Positions 52,555 to 63,149 are shown, counted from the first letter of the stretch. The stretch is 64,000 bases of DNA from Sulfurimonas sp. hsl 1-7 (GCF_030577135.1 NZ_JAUIRR010000006.1:24216-88215), one strand, 5' to 3'. Numbers and translations are program-made. The notes: a model not told the origin generated them from the sequence alone.

Positions 52555-53355
52555 ATGCCAATTTTTAGTATATTGGTTTTAGGCTTCATCTTTTTCTTCT
52601 CTTTTTTTGGTTCATATTTTTACGGTGTGAACCCTTTTACCTTAGAACCGCAAGCAATCTTATCAGCACCATCATTTTCTCACCCTTTAGGGACTGACCG
52701 ATTGGGAAGAGATTTGCTCGCACGATTGATCGAAGGTGGGAAAGTCTCTCTAATTATCGGTGTAGGAAGTGCGTTGATCGCATCTTTTATCGGTCTTATC
52801 TTAGGCTCAATTGCCGGATATTTTAGAGGGGGTATCGATAAATCTTTCATTATATTAGTTGATCTCTTTTTAACGTTTCCGACTTTCTTTTTACTTTTGG
52901 CAATGGTGAGCTATATGAATGCTTCGATATTTGTACTCATTGTGATCATCTCAATTACGGGTTGGATGACTACAGCCAGACTCATACGTGCGGAGAGTTT
53001 TAAAATAGGTTCTCAAGGCTATATTAAAATATTGGATATTGCCAAAGTCTCAAAAATAAAAATTCTTCTTAAATATTACGCCCCGATTTTAGCCCCTATC
53101 TATTTTGTCAGTTTTACTTTTGGAGTTGGAGGAGCTATTCTCTCGGAATCTGGTCTTAGTTTCTTAGGTCTAGGGATAGTGGCTCCGCAGATGAGCTGGG
53201 GGACAATACTCAGCGGCGGGAAAGATGTTGTTGAGATCGCCTGGTGGGTTAGTTTCTTCCCTGGATTGATGATATTTTTGGTGACATTTTCTTTAATAAA
53301 TATATCAAACTATCTGCAACATAAAACCAATCAGAAAGATATACAAACTACATAA
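52555..53355 (+). CDS. OppC/DppC-type ABC transporter permease
   Basis: 266 residues with about six membrane helices. N-terminal HPLGTDRLGRDLLARLIEGG and the EAA-loop region (AKVSKIKILLKYYAPILAPI) mark a peptide/nickel-type importer permease of the OppC family. The partner permease, binding protein and ATPases are not adjacent, so this gene is separated from the rest of its system. Starts 5 nt after flgK. Confidence 0.88.
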   Translation: MPIFSILVLGFIFFFSFFGSYFYGVNPFTLEPQAILSAPSFSHPLGTDRLGRDLLARLIEGGKVSLIIGVGSALIASFIGLILGSIAGYFRGGIDKSFIILVDLFLTFPTFFLLLAMVSYMNASIFVLIVIISITGWMTTARLIRAESFKIGSQGYIKILDIAKVSKIKILLKYYAPILAPIYFVSFTFGVGGAILSESGLSFLGLGIVAPQMSWGTILSGGKDVVEIAWWVSFFPGLMIFLVTFSLINISNYLQHKTNQKDIQTT

Positions 53356-53368
53356 TAAAGGGTGATTT

Positions 53369-54388
53369 ATGAAAGAGAAGCATATTGGGTATTATCTCAT
53401 TGTACTAGCAAGTGTCGTTATCATACTGGCAGGGATTAAAAGTGCTTCTTCAATAGTCGTCCCTTTTCTCCTTTCTGTTTTTATTGCAATTATCTTAGCA
53501 CCCACTTTTTCTTACTTGAAATCAAAAGGGTTGCCTTCAGCACTTTCTCTCATCACAGTTTTAGGGCTGTTTATGCTCATGATTGTTTTAGTTGTAAAGC
53601 TAATCTCAACCTCTGCATACCAGTTTAGTAATAACGTTGAAGATTATTCAGTTAAGTTGACTATTTATTATCAATATGTGGTAGATTTTGCAAATAGTGT
53701 AGGCTACACTTTGACAACAGAATCTTTAGCTGAAATGGTTAATGCAAAACAAATAATGAAATTTATCTCCTCGATGGTTCAAGGTGTCGGTGCATTGTTT
53801 ACTAACGGTTTTGTAGTGATTTTAACCGTTGCATTTATGTTACTAGAGGCAGATACCTTTGTAGAGAAAATAAAAATAAGTTCTAAAAATGGGCTCTCCC
53901 ATATAGATGAGATCTTCTCAAAAATAAAACACTATATGATCATCAAAGCGCTTATATCTTTTGTAACAGCATTTATTATCTATGTAGCACTGGTTTTAAT
54001 CGGCACTGATTATCCTTTCCTTTGGGCAGTACTCGCATTTTTACTCAACTTTATCCCAAACATTGGTTCAATTTTAGCAGCAGTTCCTGCAGTACTTATA
54101 TCTTTGGTAGAGTTGGGTTTTATGAGTGCTTCACTTGTAGCGGGTATATATGTTGTTGTAAACATTCTTATAGGTTCAATAGTAGAGCCTAAAATTATGG
54201 GTAAAGGTTTAGGCGTATCTACTTTAGTTGTCTTTCTCTCGTTAATTTTTTGGGGCTGGTTACTTGGAATCGTGGGTATGTTTCTCTCGATCCCACTTAC
54301 GATCATGGCAAAAATAATCTTTAATGCCAACGAAAAGACACAATGGATTGCCCTTTTACTTGATGATGGAGAGAATTTAAAAAAGTAA
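53369..54388 (+). CDS. AI-2E family transporter (TqsA/PerM-like)
   Basis: 339 residues with seven to eight membrane helices, including the family segment LPFLWAVLAFLLNFIPNIGS-type (YPFLWAVLAFLLNFIPNIGS) and IVEPKIMGKGLGVSTLVVFL near the C-terminus. Members export autoinducer-2 or act as ion antiporters; no choice can be made here. Probably co-transcribed with the permease 13 nt before it. Confidence 0.88.
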   Translation: MKEKHIGYYLIVLASVVIILAGIKSASSIVVPFLLSVFIAIILAPTFSYLKSKGLPSALSLITVLGLFMLMIVLVVKLISTSAYQFSNNVEDYSVKLTIYYQYVVDFANSVGYTLTTESLAEMVNAKQIMKFISSMVQGVGALFTNGFVVILTVAFMLLEADTFVEKIKISSKNGLSHIDEIFSKIKHYMIIKALISFVTAFIIYVALVLIGTDYPFLWAVLAFLLNFIPNIGSILAAVPAVLISLVELGFMSASLVAGIYVVVNILIGSIVEPKIMGKGLGVSTLVVFLSLIFWGWLLGIVGMFLSIPLTIMAKIIFNANEKTQWIALLLDDGENLKK

Positions 54389-54445
54389 ACTTTTATAAGA
54401 GTGACGAATATGTTACAATAGGTGAAAATAACTAAAGGTTTATCT

Positions 54446-57400
54446 ATGGATATTTCTCCCGCTATACATGAAGAGGTGAAAAAACTTGCTAGAAAATGGC
54501 AGGAGAGGATAGAGGTTTCCAGAGAAGCAAAAGAGCAAGAGTTTCATCAAATGATGCTCAAGATGTTAGATAATCCCCTTAATAAAATTTTTTTAATAGA
54601 GTTATTGGATCAAAGTTTTCGATCAAATGAAACTAAACGTGTTGCTGACCAGTTGGAGTATATCTTTGAAAAGTATGGCACGACTGATTTTTTTTCAGAG
54701 TTTGAATGCTTCCTTATCTGGCTTTTTAGAGAGATAGGAATCTATGTAAGTTCTATCTCAGTACCTTTGTTTATAAAATATCTTCGTAACGACATTAGCA
54801 GTATAGTGATACAGGGTGAAGATGAACTGTTGAGAAAACATCTGCAAAAACGTAAAGCTGAAGGTACGCGGGTCAATATCAATGTAATCGGTGAGATAGT
54901 CCTCAGTGAAGCAGAAGCGCAAAGACGCCAAGAGAAATATATAAAAATCCTCCAAAATAAAGATATCGATTATCTCTCAATAAAAATCTCCAATCTTTTT
55001 TCTCAATTTGTCCCTTATGCACATCAAAACAGTGTTGATAAACTCTCTAAAAGAGTTGAAAAGATATATGAAGCTGCGTTAAATAACGGAGATAAGTTTG
55101 TAAATCTTGATATGGAGGAGTATAAAGATATTGAGATAACGATTGATGTTTTTAAATCGCTACTCTCCGAGGAGCGTTTTAAAAATCTATATGCAGGGAT
55201 AGTAATACAAAATTACCTTCCCGATGCCATGATTTACATAAAAGATCTAACATCTTGGGCGAAACAAAGAGTGGAAGATGGCGGTGCACCGATAAAGATA
55301 CGTATAGTCAAAGGTGCAAATCAGGAGATGGAGCTTACAGAGGCCAGTTTACGCGGTTGGCCTGCTGTAATATTTGCAACAAAAGCCCAAAGTGATGCAA
55401 ATTTCAAAGTTGCAATGAACTATCTGTTAGATCCTGATGTAGCACCTTACGTTCATACCGGTGTCGCATCACATAATCTTTTTGATCATGCTCTCGCTAT
55501 CTTACTTGCAAAAGAGCGTAAAGTTGAACAGTATCTAACTGCAGAGATGTTAGAGGGGATGAGTGAAGCTGCATATCAGACACTTAAAAGTGAAGGGGTA
55601 GATGTAGTTTTATATGCACCCACAGCTACAAAAGAAACATTTACAAATGCGATTGCATATCTTGTTCGCCGTTTTGATGAAAATACGGCAGAAAATAACT
55701 TCCTGCGTCATAGCTTCGGATTAAAAGTTGATACTCCTGAGTGGGAGGTGCTTCTTAAAAGTTATGATGATGCAATAGAGCTGATGGATACTCTTGAGTC
55801 AAAACCATACCGTACACAAGATAGAAATCAAGAGCAAGAAAAAAAAGAGTTAGATCTGAAAAACTACCATTTTAGAAATGAAGCCGATACAGATTTTGTT
55901 TTACCTCAAAACAGGAAATGGGCTGAATCTATCAGAGACAAATGGAAGAATATCGGTGACAACGGTGGGATAGATGCATACCCTGTTATAGCAGGAGTGG
56001 AAAGAAACGATCAAGAGGATATACATGAAGTTTATGACAAGTCCCAGTACCATGAAAAAAAGAAAGTAGGTTCATTTACGAGAGCTACCTTAGGAGATAT
56101 GCAACTAGCAGTACAAACAGCCAAAGAGGATCTTGACGGTTGGAGAGAACTCTCACAGCAGCAAAGACAAAAAATTTTAATGGATGCAGCAGAGGAGTTT
56201 AGAAAAGCCAGAGGTGACCTTATTGGTATAGCAGCAGCTGAAGTTGGAAAAGTTTTTAGTGAAACAGACGTAGAGGTAAGTGAAGCGATCGACTTTTTAA
56301 ACTTTTACCCTTACAGTGTTGAAAAACTCTCCTCTTTAGAAGGGGTGAGTGTAACTCCTAAAGGTGTTGGTGTTGTAATAAGTCCATGGAATTTTCCTAT
56401 CGCCATACCTGTTGGCGGGATTGCGGCAAGTCTGGCTGCAGGAAATACCGTTATACTAAAACCTGCAGAGGATGCAATGCTTTGCGGATATATGTTGTGT
56501 CAATGTTTTTGGCGCGCAGGGGTAAGCAAGAACACTCTACAGTATCTTCCTGCACGGGGTTCTGAAGTGGGTGAGTATGTTATTCCAGATAAAAATGTTG
56601 ATTATGTGATTTTTACAGGCGGGGAGGAGAGTGCCTATAAAATTATAGAATCCCGTCCTGATATAGCGCTAAGTGCTGAAACCGGAGGAAAAGACGCCAC
56701 AATTGTTACAGCGATGGCTGACCGCGATCAGGCACTTAAAAATGTACTTGTCTCAGCCTTTCACAATTCCGGACAAAAATGTTCGGCAACCTCTTTATTG
56801 GTTTTAGAAAAAGAGTTGTATGACGATCAGACGTATAAACAAGCGATCAAAGAAGCAGTTGAGTCTTTAGAAACAGGTTCCGTATGGGATTTTAAAAATC
56901 GTATAGGTACACTCAGTAATCTTCCTAGCGGTAACCTCAAAAAATCACTTTCATATTTAGATGATACAGAGGAGTGGTTGGTAAAACCTGAGTATGCCGA
57001 TGAGCAAAATCCGTACATGTTAAAGCCCTCTGTCAGATGGGGGACTAAAAAAGGGGACTTCTGTCATATGAATGAACTCTTCGGTCCGGTTCTGAGTGTC
57101 ATGCGTGCCGAAAATCTAAAAGATGCCGTAGATATTGTAAATAGTACCAACTATGGACTTACATCAGGGCTAGAGACACTTGATGATCGAGAGATAACAT
57201 TTTGGAAAGAAAACATAATCGCCGGTAATCTTTATATAAACAGAGGTACGACGGGGGCAATAGTATTGCGTCAACCCTTTGGCGGTATGCGAAAATCAGC
57301 GATAGGAAGTGGCAAAAAAGCAGGTGGATTTAACTACACGAGTCAGTTTATGAACATCGAGTGTATTAATATCAGCAGTGATGAACAAGAATCTTCGGAG

Positions 57401-58018
57401 TTTATTGAAGAGATACGTAAGTTTTTTACGCAAAAGAAAAATTTTCAAGCAGAGATACAAAAAGCTTTAGAATATGCTGCCGGATTTTCCTATTGGTATA
57501 GACGGGAGTTTTTACCGGATCATGATTACGTAAATATAAGGGGTGAAAGTAACGTATCTCGCTACATAGCAGTTCACAGTGTCCTTTTACGTTTAGAAGA
57601 TAATGATGATTTTACTGAAGTATTAGCTAGTATCTTTGCAATTAAAATGGTAGATATAAAACTGCATATATCATTACCGAAGTTATCTCAAAAACCTGAA
57701 TATAAATGGTTAGAATCTAGTTTAGCAGTAATACTGGGAAAAGATGATACTGTTGTTCGTGAAGATGAGGTGATGCTAATAGATTCAATAAGTAAATATG
57801 AGAGGATCCGTTTTTTATCTAAAGAGAATATTTCTCAAAATATTTTCAATGCAGTTGCAACTGAAGCAAAATATATAGCTTCGGCACCTTTTGTAGCACA
57901 TGGTCGTATTGAATTGATGCACTATTTCGTTGAGCAAAGTGTGACTCATTCATATCATAGATATGGTAATTTAGGTGTACATGGATTACATCTTTATAAA
58001 AAACAAATTCAAGATTAG
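54446..58018 (+). CDS. putA: Bifunctional proline dehydrogenase / P5C dehydrogenase
   Basis: 1190 residues from ATG 54446 (AAAGG 7 nt upstream; GTG 54422 is the alternative). It oxidises proline to glutamate via pyrroline-5-carboxylate. FAD-binding proline dehydrogenase barrel (about 150-460) with IRIVKGANQEMELTEASLRG; aldehyde dehydrogenase domain (about 500-1000) with ISPWNFPIAIPVGG, catalytic Glu near 743 (SAETGGKD) and catalytic Cys near 778 (SGQKCSATS). The ribbon-helix-helix DNA-binding domain of E. coli PutA is missing, so it should not self-repress. A C-terminal 180-residue extension is not assigned. Confidence 0.94.
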   Translation: MDISPAIHEEVKKLARKWQERIEVSREAKEQEFHQMMLKMLDNPLNKIFLIELLDQSFRSNETKRVADQLEYIFEKYGTTDFFSEFECFLIWLFREIGIYVSSISVPLFIKYLRNDISSIVIQGEDELLRKHLQKRKAEGTRVNINVIGEIVLSEAEAQRRQEKYIKILQNKDIDYLSIKISNLFSQFVPYAHQNSVDKLSKRVEKIYEAALNNGDKFVNLDMEEYKDIEITIDVFKSLLSEERFKNLYAGIVIQNYLPDAMIYIKDLTSWAKQRVEDGGAPIKIRIVKGANQEMELTEASLRGWPAVIFATKAQSDANFKVAMNYLLDPDVAPYVHTGVASHNLFDHALAILLAKERKVEQYLTAEMLEGMSEAAYQTLKSEGVDVVLYAPTATKETFTNAIAYLVRRFDENTAENNFLRHSFGLKVDTPEWEVLLKSYDDAIELMDTLESKPYRTQDRNQEQEKKELDLKNYHFRNEADTDFVLPQNRKWAESIRDKWKNIGDNGGIDAYPVIAGVERNDQEDIHEVYDKSQYHEKKKVGSFTRATLGDMQLAVQTAKEDLDGWRELSQQQRQKILMDAAEEFRKARGDLIGIAAAEVGKVFSETDVEVSEAIDFLNFYPYSVEKLSSLEGVSVTPKGVGVVISPWNFPIAIPVGGIAASLAAGNTVILKPAEDAMLCGYMLCQCFWRAGVSKNTLQYLPARGSEVGEYVIPDKNVDYVIFTGGEESAYKIIESRPDIALSAETGGKDATIVTAMADRDQALKNVLVSAFHNSGQKCSATSLLVLEKELYDDQTYKQAIKEAVESLETGSVWDFKNRIGTLSNLPSGNLKKSLSYLDDTEEWLVKPEYADEQNPYMLKPSVRWGTKKGDFCHMNELFGPVLSVMRAENLKDAVDIVNSTNYGLTSGLETLDDREITFWKENIIAGNLYINRGTTGAIVLRQPFGGMRKSAIGSGKKAGGFNYTSQFMNIECINISSDEQESSEFIEEIRKFFTQKKNFQAEIQKALEYAAGFSYWYRREFLPDHDYVNIRGESNVSRYIAVHSVLLRLEDNDDFTEVLASIFAIKMVDIKLHISLPKLSQKPEYKWLESSLAVILGKDDTVVREDEVMLIDSISKYERIRFLSKENISQNIFNAVATEAKYIASAPFVAHGRIELMHYFVEQSVTHSYHRYGNLGVHGLHLYKKQIQD

Positions 58019-58061
58019 ATACAATTAGAGAAGAAGTATAAGATATAGGAAAAAATATAAC

Positions 58062-58631
58062 ATGATTTTAATGATCGATAATTATGATAGTTTTACTTAC
58101 AATATTGTGCAGTATTGTCGTGAACTTGGAACTGACTTAAAAATTATCCGTAATGATGAAATGAGTGTAGAAGAGATTGAAGCACTTCACCCTGAAAAAA
58201 TTATTATCTCACCCGGACCTGCATCACCTGATGAAGCGGGAGTTACTTTAGAAGTTATCGAGCATTTTAAAGATAAACTGCCGATTCTCGGTATATGTTT
58301 AGGACATCAAAGTATTGCGCAAGTTTTCGGTGGAGATGTTGTTCGTGCAAAAAATATGATGCATGGTAAAACTTCTACTATGAAACAACATATCTCTTGT
58401 GAGATTTTTAAAGATCTTCCAGAAGAGTTTATCGCGACACGCTATCACTCTTTGATCGTAGATAAAAATACTTTACCGGATATTATAGAACCGACGGCAT
58501 ACTCAACTGACGATGATGAGATTATGGCATTAAAGATTAAAGATAGAGATATCTACGGGGTACAATTCCATCCGGAATCTATAATGAGCCAATACGGTCA
58601 TGAGATTATAGGAAACTTTTTAAAACTATGA
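58062..58631 (+). CDS. Glutamine amidotransferase subunit of anthranilate/aminodeoxychorismate synthase
   Basis: 189 residues, class I glutamine amidotransferase supplying ammonia for anthranilate or p-aminobenzoate. The triad is visible: Cys in GICLGHQS, His and Glu in VQFHPESI. MIDNYDSFTYNIVQY is the TrpG/PabA start. No synthase subunit adjoins, so TrpG and PabA (or a shared subunit) cannot be separated. Stop overlaps the next start by 4 nt. Confidence 0.92.
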   Translation: MILMIDNYDSFTYNIVQYCRELGTDLKIIRNDEMSVEEIEALHPEKIIISPGPASPDEAGVTLEVIEHFKDKLPILGICLGHQSIAQVFGGDVVRAKNMMHGKTSTMKQHISCEIFKDLPEEFIATRYHSLIVDKNTLPDIIEPTAYSTDDDEIMALKIKDRDIYGVQFHPESIMSQYGHEIIGNFLKL

Positions 58632-59821
58632 TACAAAAACTCATCTTTTTCCTAATTTTAGGAATTGATGTCACGATCCTCTTTTTTCAGATAGATAATC
58701 TTTCCATCTCATCTGCAGAAACATATATATTATATGAAGAGAATTCATACTTGAGTTCTCTTTTTAATTTTTTACTTTCTACTTTCGGTAGTAATGACTA
58801 TACATTAAGAATACCGATTATTTTAATACATCTGATCTCAACATTACTTTTCTATGAAATATCAAAGAAGTATGTAACAACTACACGTAACAGGTTATGG
58901 CTTTTACTATTATATGTAATGCTTCCTGGTACTTTAAGTGCTGCTATAGTACTTAGTCATGCATTTTTAATTCTATTTGGTTTGATGCTTTTTATCTATT
59001 TGGATCAAAGGTTTCCTGCTAAATACACTAACCCTTTATTACTGATATATGCATTTATAGATGGCGGGTTTGCATATCTGTTGTTAGGAATTCTGATATA
59101 CAATATTTTTGTTAAAGATTATAAGAACATTGTATTTACTCTTATACTATTAGCTATCTCAGCATATATGTACAAATTACAAATCTATGGAGTCCCAAGC
59201 GGACATTTTCTTGACACCATAGCTGTATACAGTGCAATATTTACACCTATTGTATTTGTATATCTTGTATACGCTTTATACCGAAAGTATCTTGCAGACA
59301 AAATAGATAAAGTTTGGTATGTAGCTACAAGTGCATTGATTTTTTCATTATTACTCTCTTTTAGACAAAGACTAGATATAGAATATTTTGCACCCTATTT
59401 AATGATAGCCTTACCTTTAGCTGCACAAACTTTTATCCACTCTTATCGTGTACGTTTAAAAATGTTTCGAAAAAGATATCAAACAATTTTTATACTTTCA
59501 TTCCTATTCTTGTTTGTAAATACACTGATAGTTTTGTTTAATAAACCTCTTTATCACTTCATTGATAATCCAAAAAAACATTTCTTCTATAATATGTATG
59601 TAGCAAAAGAGTTGGCAAAAGAGTTAGAGAGTATGAAGATTAACTGTGTTGACACTGATTACAAGATGCAACAAAGATTACAGTTCTATGGAATTGAAAA
59701 ATGTAACCATTTTATACTTGAAGAGATTCCTTTGAAGGGTGATATCGACTCCGATGTAACAATAAGTTACAAAATGAAACCTGCCTATAAGGCAAGTGTT
59801 ACAAAAGTTAACACAAAATAA
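58628..59821 (+). CDS. Multi-pass membrane protein, PMT/ArnT-like glycosyltransferase fold
   Basis: 397 residues with about ten hydrophobic helices and a C-terminal soluble segment of 80 residues with two cysteines. The pattern of an early loop (SISSAETYILYEENSYLSSL) and NDYTLRIPIILIHLISTLLF resembles lipid-linked sugar transferases of the PMT/ArnT type, though shorter. Activity is unproven. Overlaps the amidotransferase gene (ATGA). Confidence 0.6.
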   Translation: MIQKLIFFLILGIDVTILFFQIDNLSISSAETYILYEENSYLSSLFNFLLSTFGSNDYTLRIPIILIHLISTLLFYEISKKYVTTTRNRLWLLLLYVMLPGTLSAAIVLSHAFLILFGLMLFIYLDQRFPAKYTNPLLLIYAFIDGGFAYLLLGILIYNIFVKDYKNIVFTLILLAISAYMYKLQIYGVPSGHFLDTIAVYSAIFTPIVFVYLVYALYRKYLADKIDKVWYVATSALIFSLLLSFRQRLDIEYFAPYLMIALPLAAQTFIHSYRVRLKMFRKRYQTIFILSFLFLFVNTLIVLFNKPLYHFIDNPKKHFFYNMYVAKELAKELESMKINCVDTDYKMQQRLQFYGIEKCNHFILEEIPLKGDIDSDVTISYKMKPAYKASVTKVNTK

Positions 59822-59871
59822 GCTAATTTTATAAGTAAGCTTAGTCTGGAATATAATTGTTAGAAACTTTA

Positions 59872-59880
59872 TGCTACAAT
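59872..59880 (+). promoter_or_regulatory. Extended -10 element of the aclBA operon
   Basis: TGCTACAAT (-10 TACAAT at 59875-59880 with an upstream TGC) lies 32 nt before aclB, within an A/T-rich region. No convincing -35. Confidence 0.4.
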
Positions 59881-59911
59881 CAATCTCATAATATCAAAAT
59901 AGGGAGTTTCT

Positions 59912-61249
59912 ATGGCTCAAAAAGCGATACGAGAATATGACGCGAAGTCGATTTTAGCAAAACATTGGAATAAGTACTTTCCAGACTTTACTTATGCATA
60001 TGAAACAGTTATGGTTCAAAACGGTACTGAACTTACTGCTGCTGCAAAAGAAAAAGCTTGGTTAAATGAGAAACCACTAGTTGCAAAACCAGATATGTTA
60101 TTTGGTAAACGTGGTAAAAATGGTTTAGTTTTATTTAAAGACCAAAAGCCAGGTGATGTATCTTTAGCAAAAGCTGCTTCATGGATAGATGAAAAATCTG
60201 GTGATAAACAAAGTGTATATTTCTCATTTGATGGTGATACTCCAACTGGTGATCCAAAAGTAGATTTTTTAACTCACTTTGTTGTTGAGCCATTTACTCC
60301 ACACGATCAATCTGAAGAGTACTACATCTCTGCAACATGTGTTGGTGATGATGATGTTCTTTATATGTCAGCTGAAGGTGGTATGGAAGTTGAAGAAGGT
60401 TGGGATGAAAAAGTTACTGAAGTAGCGTTCCCTATTACTGCAACTGAAGAAGAGATAGCTGAAAAAATTGCTGCAAACGTTCCTGCAGATGTAAAAGCTG
60501 AAGATAAAGAAAACTTTGCAAAATTTGCAATCGGTTTTTTCAAAGCGTACCGTGAATTAAACTTTGCATACCTTGAAATCAACCCATTTGTAATGCAAGG
60601 GAACAAAATCGAGTTATTAGATATGGTTGCTAAACTTGATGATACAGCTGGATTCATGATGGTAGATGCATGGGGTGATGTTGAATACCCTACAGCATTC
60701 GGTATGGAAGAAAAATCTCCAGAAGTATTAGCTGTTGAAGAAGCTGATGCTAAAACTGGTGCATCTTTAAAACTTACATTACTTAAGCCTGAAGCTAGAA
60801 TCTGGACTATGGTTGCCGGTGGTGGTGCTTCAGTTGTATATGCTGATACTATTGCTGATATGGCAGGTATTGATGACCTTGCTAACTATGGTGAATACTC
60901 TGGTGGTCCAACTACTGGTGAGACAAAATTCTATGCTGAGACTTTACTTGATCTTATGACAAGAGAAAAAGATGCTCAAGGTAGAGATAAAATCTTAATC
61001 ATTGGTGGAGCTATCGCTAACTTTACAGATGTTGCTAAAACATTTACAGGTATTATCCAAGCATTTGAAGAATATGCAGATAAAATGAAAGAAGTTGGTA
61101 TTAAAATCTACGTAAGACGTGGTGGACCAAACTATGAAAAAGGTCTTAAAGATATTAAAGAGGCTGCGGACAGACTAGGTCTATGGATCGATGTATATGG
61201 ACCGGAAACTCACGTAACTGATATCGTAAGAATGGCAGTAGAGGCATAA
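59912..61249 (+). CDS. aclB: ATP citrate lyase, beta (small) subunit
   Basis: 445 residues related to the succinyl-CoA synthetase beta chain: an ATP-grasp-like first half and the CoA ligase segment WTMVAGGGASVVYADTIADM with GEYSGGPTTGETKFYAETL. With AclA it cleaves citrate to acetyl-CoA and oxaloacetate using ATP and CoA, the key step of the reductive TCA cycle in autotrophic Campylobacterota. 9 nt separate it from aclA. Strong codon bias suggests high expression. Confidence 0.94.
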   Translation: MAQKAIREYDAKSILAKHWNKYFPDFTYAYETVMVQNGTELTAAAKEKAWLNEKPLVAKPDMLFGKRGKNGLVLFKDQKPGDVSLAKAASWIDEKSGDKQSVYFSFDGDTPTGDPKVDFLTHFVVEPFTPHDQSEEYYISATCVGDDDVLYMSAEGGMEVEEGWDEKVTEVAFPITATEEEIAEKIAANVPADVKAEDKENFAKFAIGFFKAYRELNFAYLEINPFVMQGNKIELLDMVAKLDDTAGFMMVDAWGDVEYPTAFGMEEKSPEVLAVEEADAKTGASLKLTLLKPEARIWTMVAGGGASVVYADTIADMAGIDDLANYGEYSGGPTTGETKFYAETLLDLMTREKDAQGRDKILIIGGAIANFTDVAKTFTGIIQAFEEYADKMKEVGIKIYVRRGGPNYEKGLKDIKEAADRLGLWIDVYGPETHVTDIVRMAVEA

Positions 61250-61258
61250 GGAGAAAAA

Positions 61259-63061
61259 ATGGCACAATTATTTACTAAAGATACACAAGCAATTTTTTGG
61301 AATAACAACAAAACTGCTATCCAAAGAATGTTAGACTATGATTACACAATCAAAAGAGAAACACCATCTGTAGCTGCTATCGTAGCTCCAACTGCTTCTG
61401 GAAAATTTGAGAAATTTTTCTGGGGTGGCGATGAGATTATGATCCCAACATATAAAACTACTGCAGAAGCTAAAGCTGCTCAGCCACAAGCTGATGTACT
61501 TTTAAACTTTGCATCTTTTAGAACTGCATATGATGTTACTATGGAAGCATTAGAGATTGGTGGTTTCAAAACTATTATGATCACTGCTGAAGGTATCCCT
61601 GAAAGATTAGCACGTAAAATGAACCAAACTGCTCGTGATGCTGGTGTTGTTGTTATCGGACCTGCAACTGTTGGTGGTATCGCTCCGGGTGCATTCAAAA
61701 TTGCTAACGTTGGTGGTACAATTGAGAATATCGTAAACTCAAAATTACACAGAACAGGTTCTTGTGGTCTTGTAACTCGTTCAGGTGGTTTATTTAACGA
61801 ACTTTCAAACATCATTGCTATCAATGCTGACGGTATCGCAGAAGGTGTTGCAATCGGTGGTGACCGTTTCGTAGGTTCTGTATTTATTGACAATCTTCTT
61901 CGTATGCAAGACAATCCAGATGTAAAATATATGATTTTACTAGGTGAAGTTGGTGGTACAGAAGAGTACAAAGTAATTGAAGCAGTTAAATCTGGAAAAA
62001 TTACTAAGCCAATTATCGCATGGTGTATCGGTACAATTGCTAAGTACTATGATTCTGGTGTACAATTTGGTCACGCTGGTGCATCTGCAAATGCTGAAAG
62101 AGAAACTGCTGAAGCAAAAAATAAAGCTATGGCTGAAGCTGGTATTCACGTACCTGCAACATTCAATGACTTACCTGCAAAAATCAAAGAGGTATATGAG
62201 TCATTAAATATTGCTCCAATTCCAGAACCGGAAATGAATGTAGTACCAAAAGTTAGACGTTCTAAACAATTTATCTGTACAATCTCTGATGATAGAGGTG
62301 AAGAAGCTACTTACGCTGGTTTCCCAATTTCATCTGTTGCATTACCAAGTACAGGTAAAGGTATCGGTGATGTTATCTCATTACTATGGTTCAAAAAACA
62401 ATATCCAAAATGGGCTACAGACTTTATTGAGACTGTAATCAAAACTGTTGCTGACCACGGTCCGGCAGTATCAGGTGCGCACAATGCTAAAGTAACTGCT
62501 CGTGCTGGTAAATCAGTTGTTGAATCACTAGTAACTGGTCTTTTAACAATCGGTCCAAGATTCGGTGGTGCGATTGACGGTGCTGCTGAGCATTTCAAAT
62601 ATGCGGATGATAATAACTTATCTCCAAAAGAGTTCTTAAACCACATGAAAAAACTAGGTATTCCAATCCCTGGTATCGGTCATAGAATTAAATCTCTTAA
62701 AAACCCAGACCTTCGTGTTAAAGGTTTAATGGATTATGCAGCGGAAAATTTCCCTAAAACTCCATTACTTGACTATGCTAGAACTGTTGAAGCTCTAACT
62801 ACAAGTAAAAAAGAGAACTTAATCCTTAACGTTGATGGTACTATCGGTATCTTAATGGTAGATATGTGGAGAGCTTTAGGTTACCCTGAAGAAGAGATCA
62901 ATGAATTTATCGCTTCTGGTACACTAAACGCATTCTTTATTGCTGGTCGTACAATCGGTTTCATCGGTCACGTACTTGATGAAAAACGTCTTGCAATGCC
63001 AATGTATCGTCACCCAATGGACGATATCCTTTACGACGTACAAAAAGCAGAAGAGATTTAA
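61259..63061 (+). CDS. aclA: ATP citrate lyase, alpha (large) subunit
   Basis: 600 residues combining a succinyl-CoA synthetase alpha-like part (about 1-330) and a citrate synthase-like part (about 340-600). The phosphorylated histidine is near 271 (FGHAGASANAE). The citrate synthase-like domain has GPAVSGAHNAKVTARAGKS, IGPRFGGAIDGAAEHF and the GIGHRIKSLKNPD active-site segment. RBS GGAG before the ATG. The operon marks reverse-TCA autotrophy. Confidence 0.95.
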   Translation: MAQLFTKDTQAIFWNNNKTAIQRMLDYDYTIKRETPSVAAIVAPTASGKFEKFFWGGDEIMIPTYKTTAEAKAAQPQADVLLNFASFRTAYDVTMEALEIGGFKTIMITAEGIPERLARKMNQTARDAGVVVIGPATVGGIAPGAFKIANVGGTIENIVNSKLHRTGSCGLVTRSGGLFNELSNIIAINADGIAEGVAIGGDRFVGSVFIDNLLRMQDNPDVKYMILLGEVGGTEEYKVIEAVKSGKITKPIIAWCIGTIAKYYDSGVQFGHAGASANAERETAEAKNKAMAEAGIHVPATFNDLPAKIKEVYESLNIAPIPEPEMNVVPKVRRSKQFICTISDDRGEEATYAGFPISSVALPSTGKGIGDVISLLWFKKQYPKWATDFIETVIKTVADHGPAVSGAHNAKVTARAGKSVVESLVTGLLTIGPRFGGAIDGAAEHFKYADDNNLSPKEFLNHMKKLGIPIPGIGHRIKSLKNPDLRVKGLMDYAAENFPKTPLLDYARTVEALTTSKKENLILNVDGTIGILMVDMWRALGYPEEEINEFIASGTLNAFFIAGRTIGFIGHVLDEKRLAMPMYRHPMDDILYDVQKAEEI

Positions 63062-63074
63062 TCTCTTCGCTTTT
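63045..63074 (+). terminator. Terminator overlapping the aclA stop codon
   Basis: GAAGAGAT (63050-63057) and ATCTCTTC (63061-63068) form a perfect 8-bp stem with a 3-nt loop holding part of the TAA, followed by GCTTTT and further T-rich sequence. Confidence 0.8.
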
Positions 63075-63149
63075 CCTTCTTTATAATACTTTTTTTTCTT
63101 AATTTTTCATTTTCTTCCAAATTATAATTTTTTACGATATACTAGAGCT

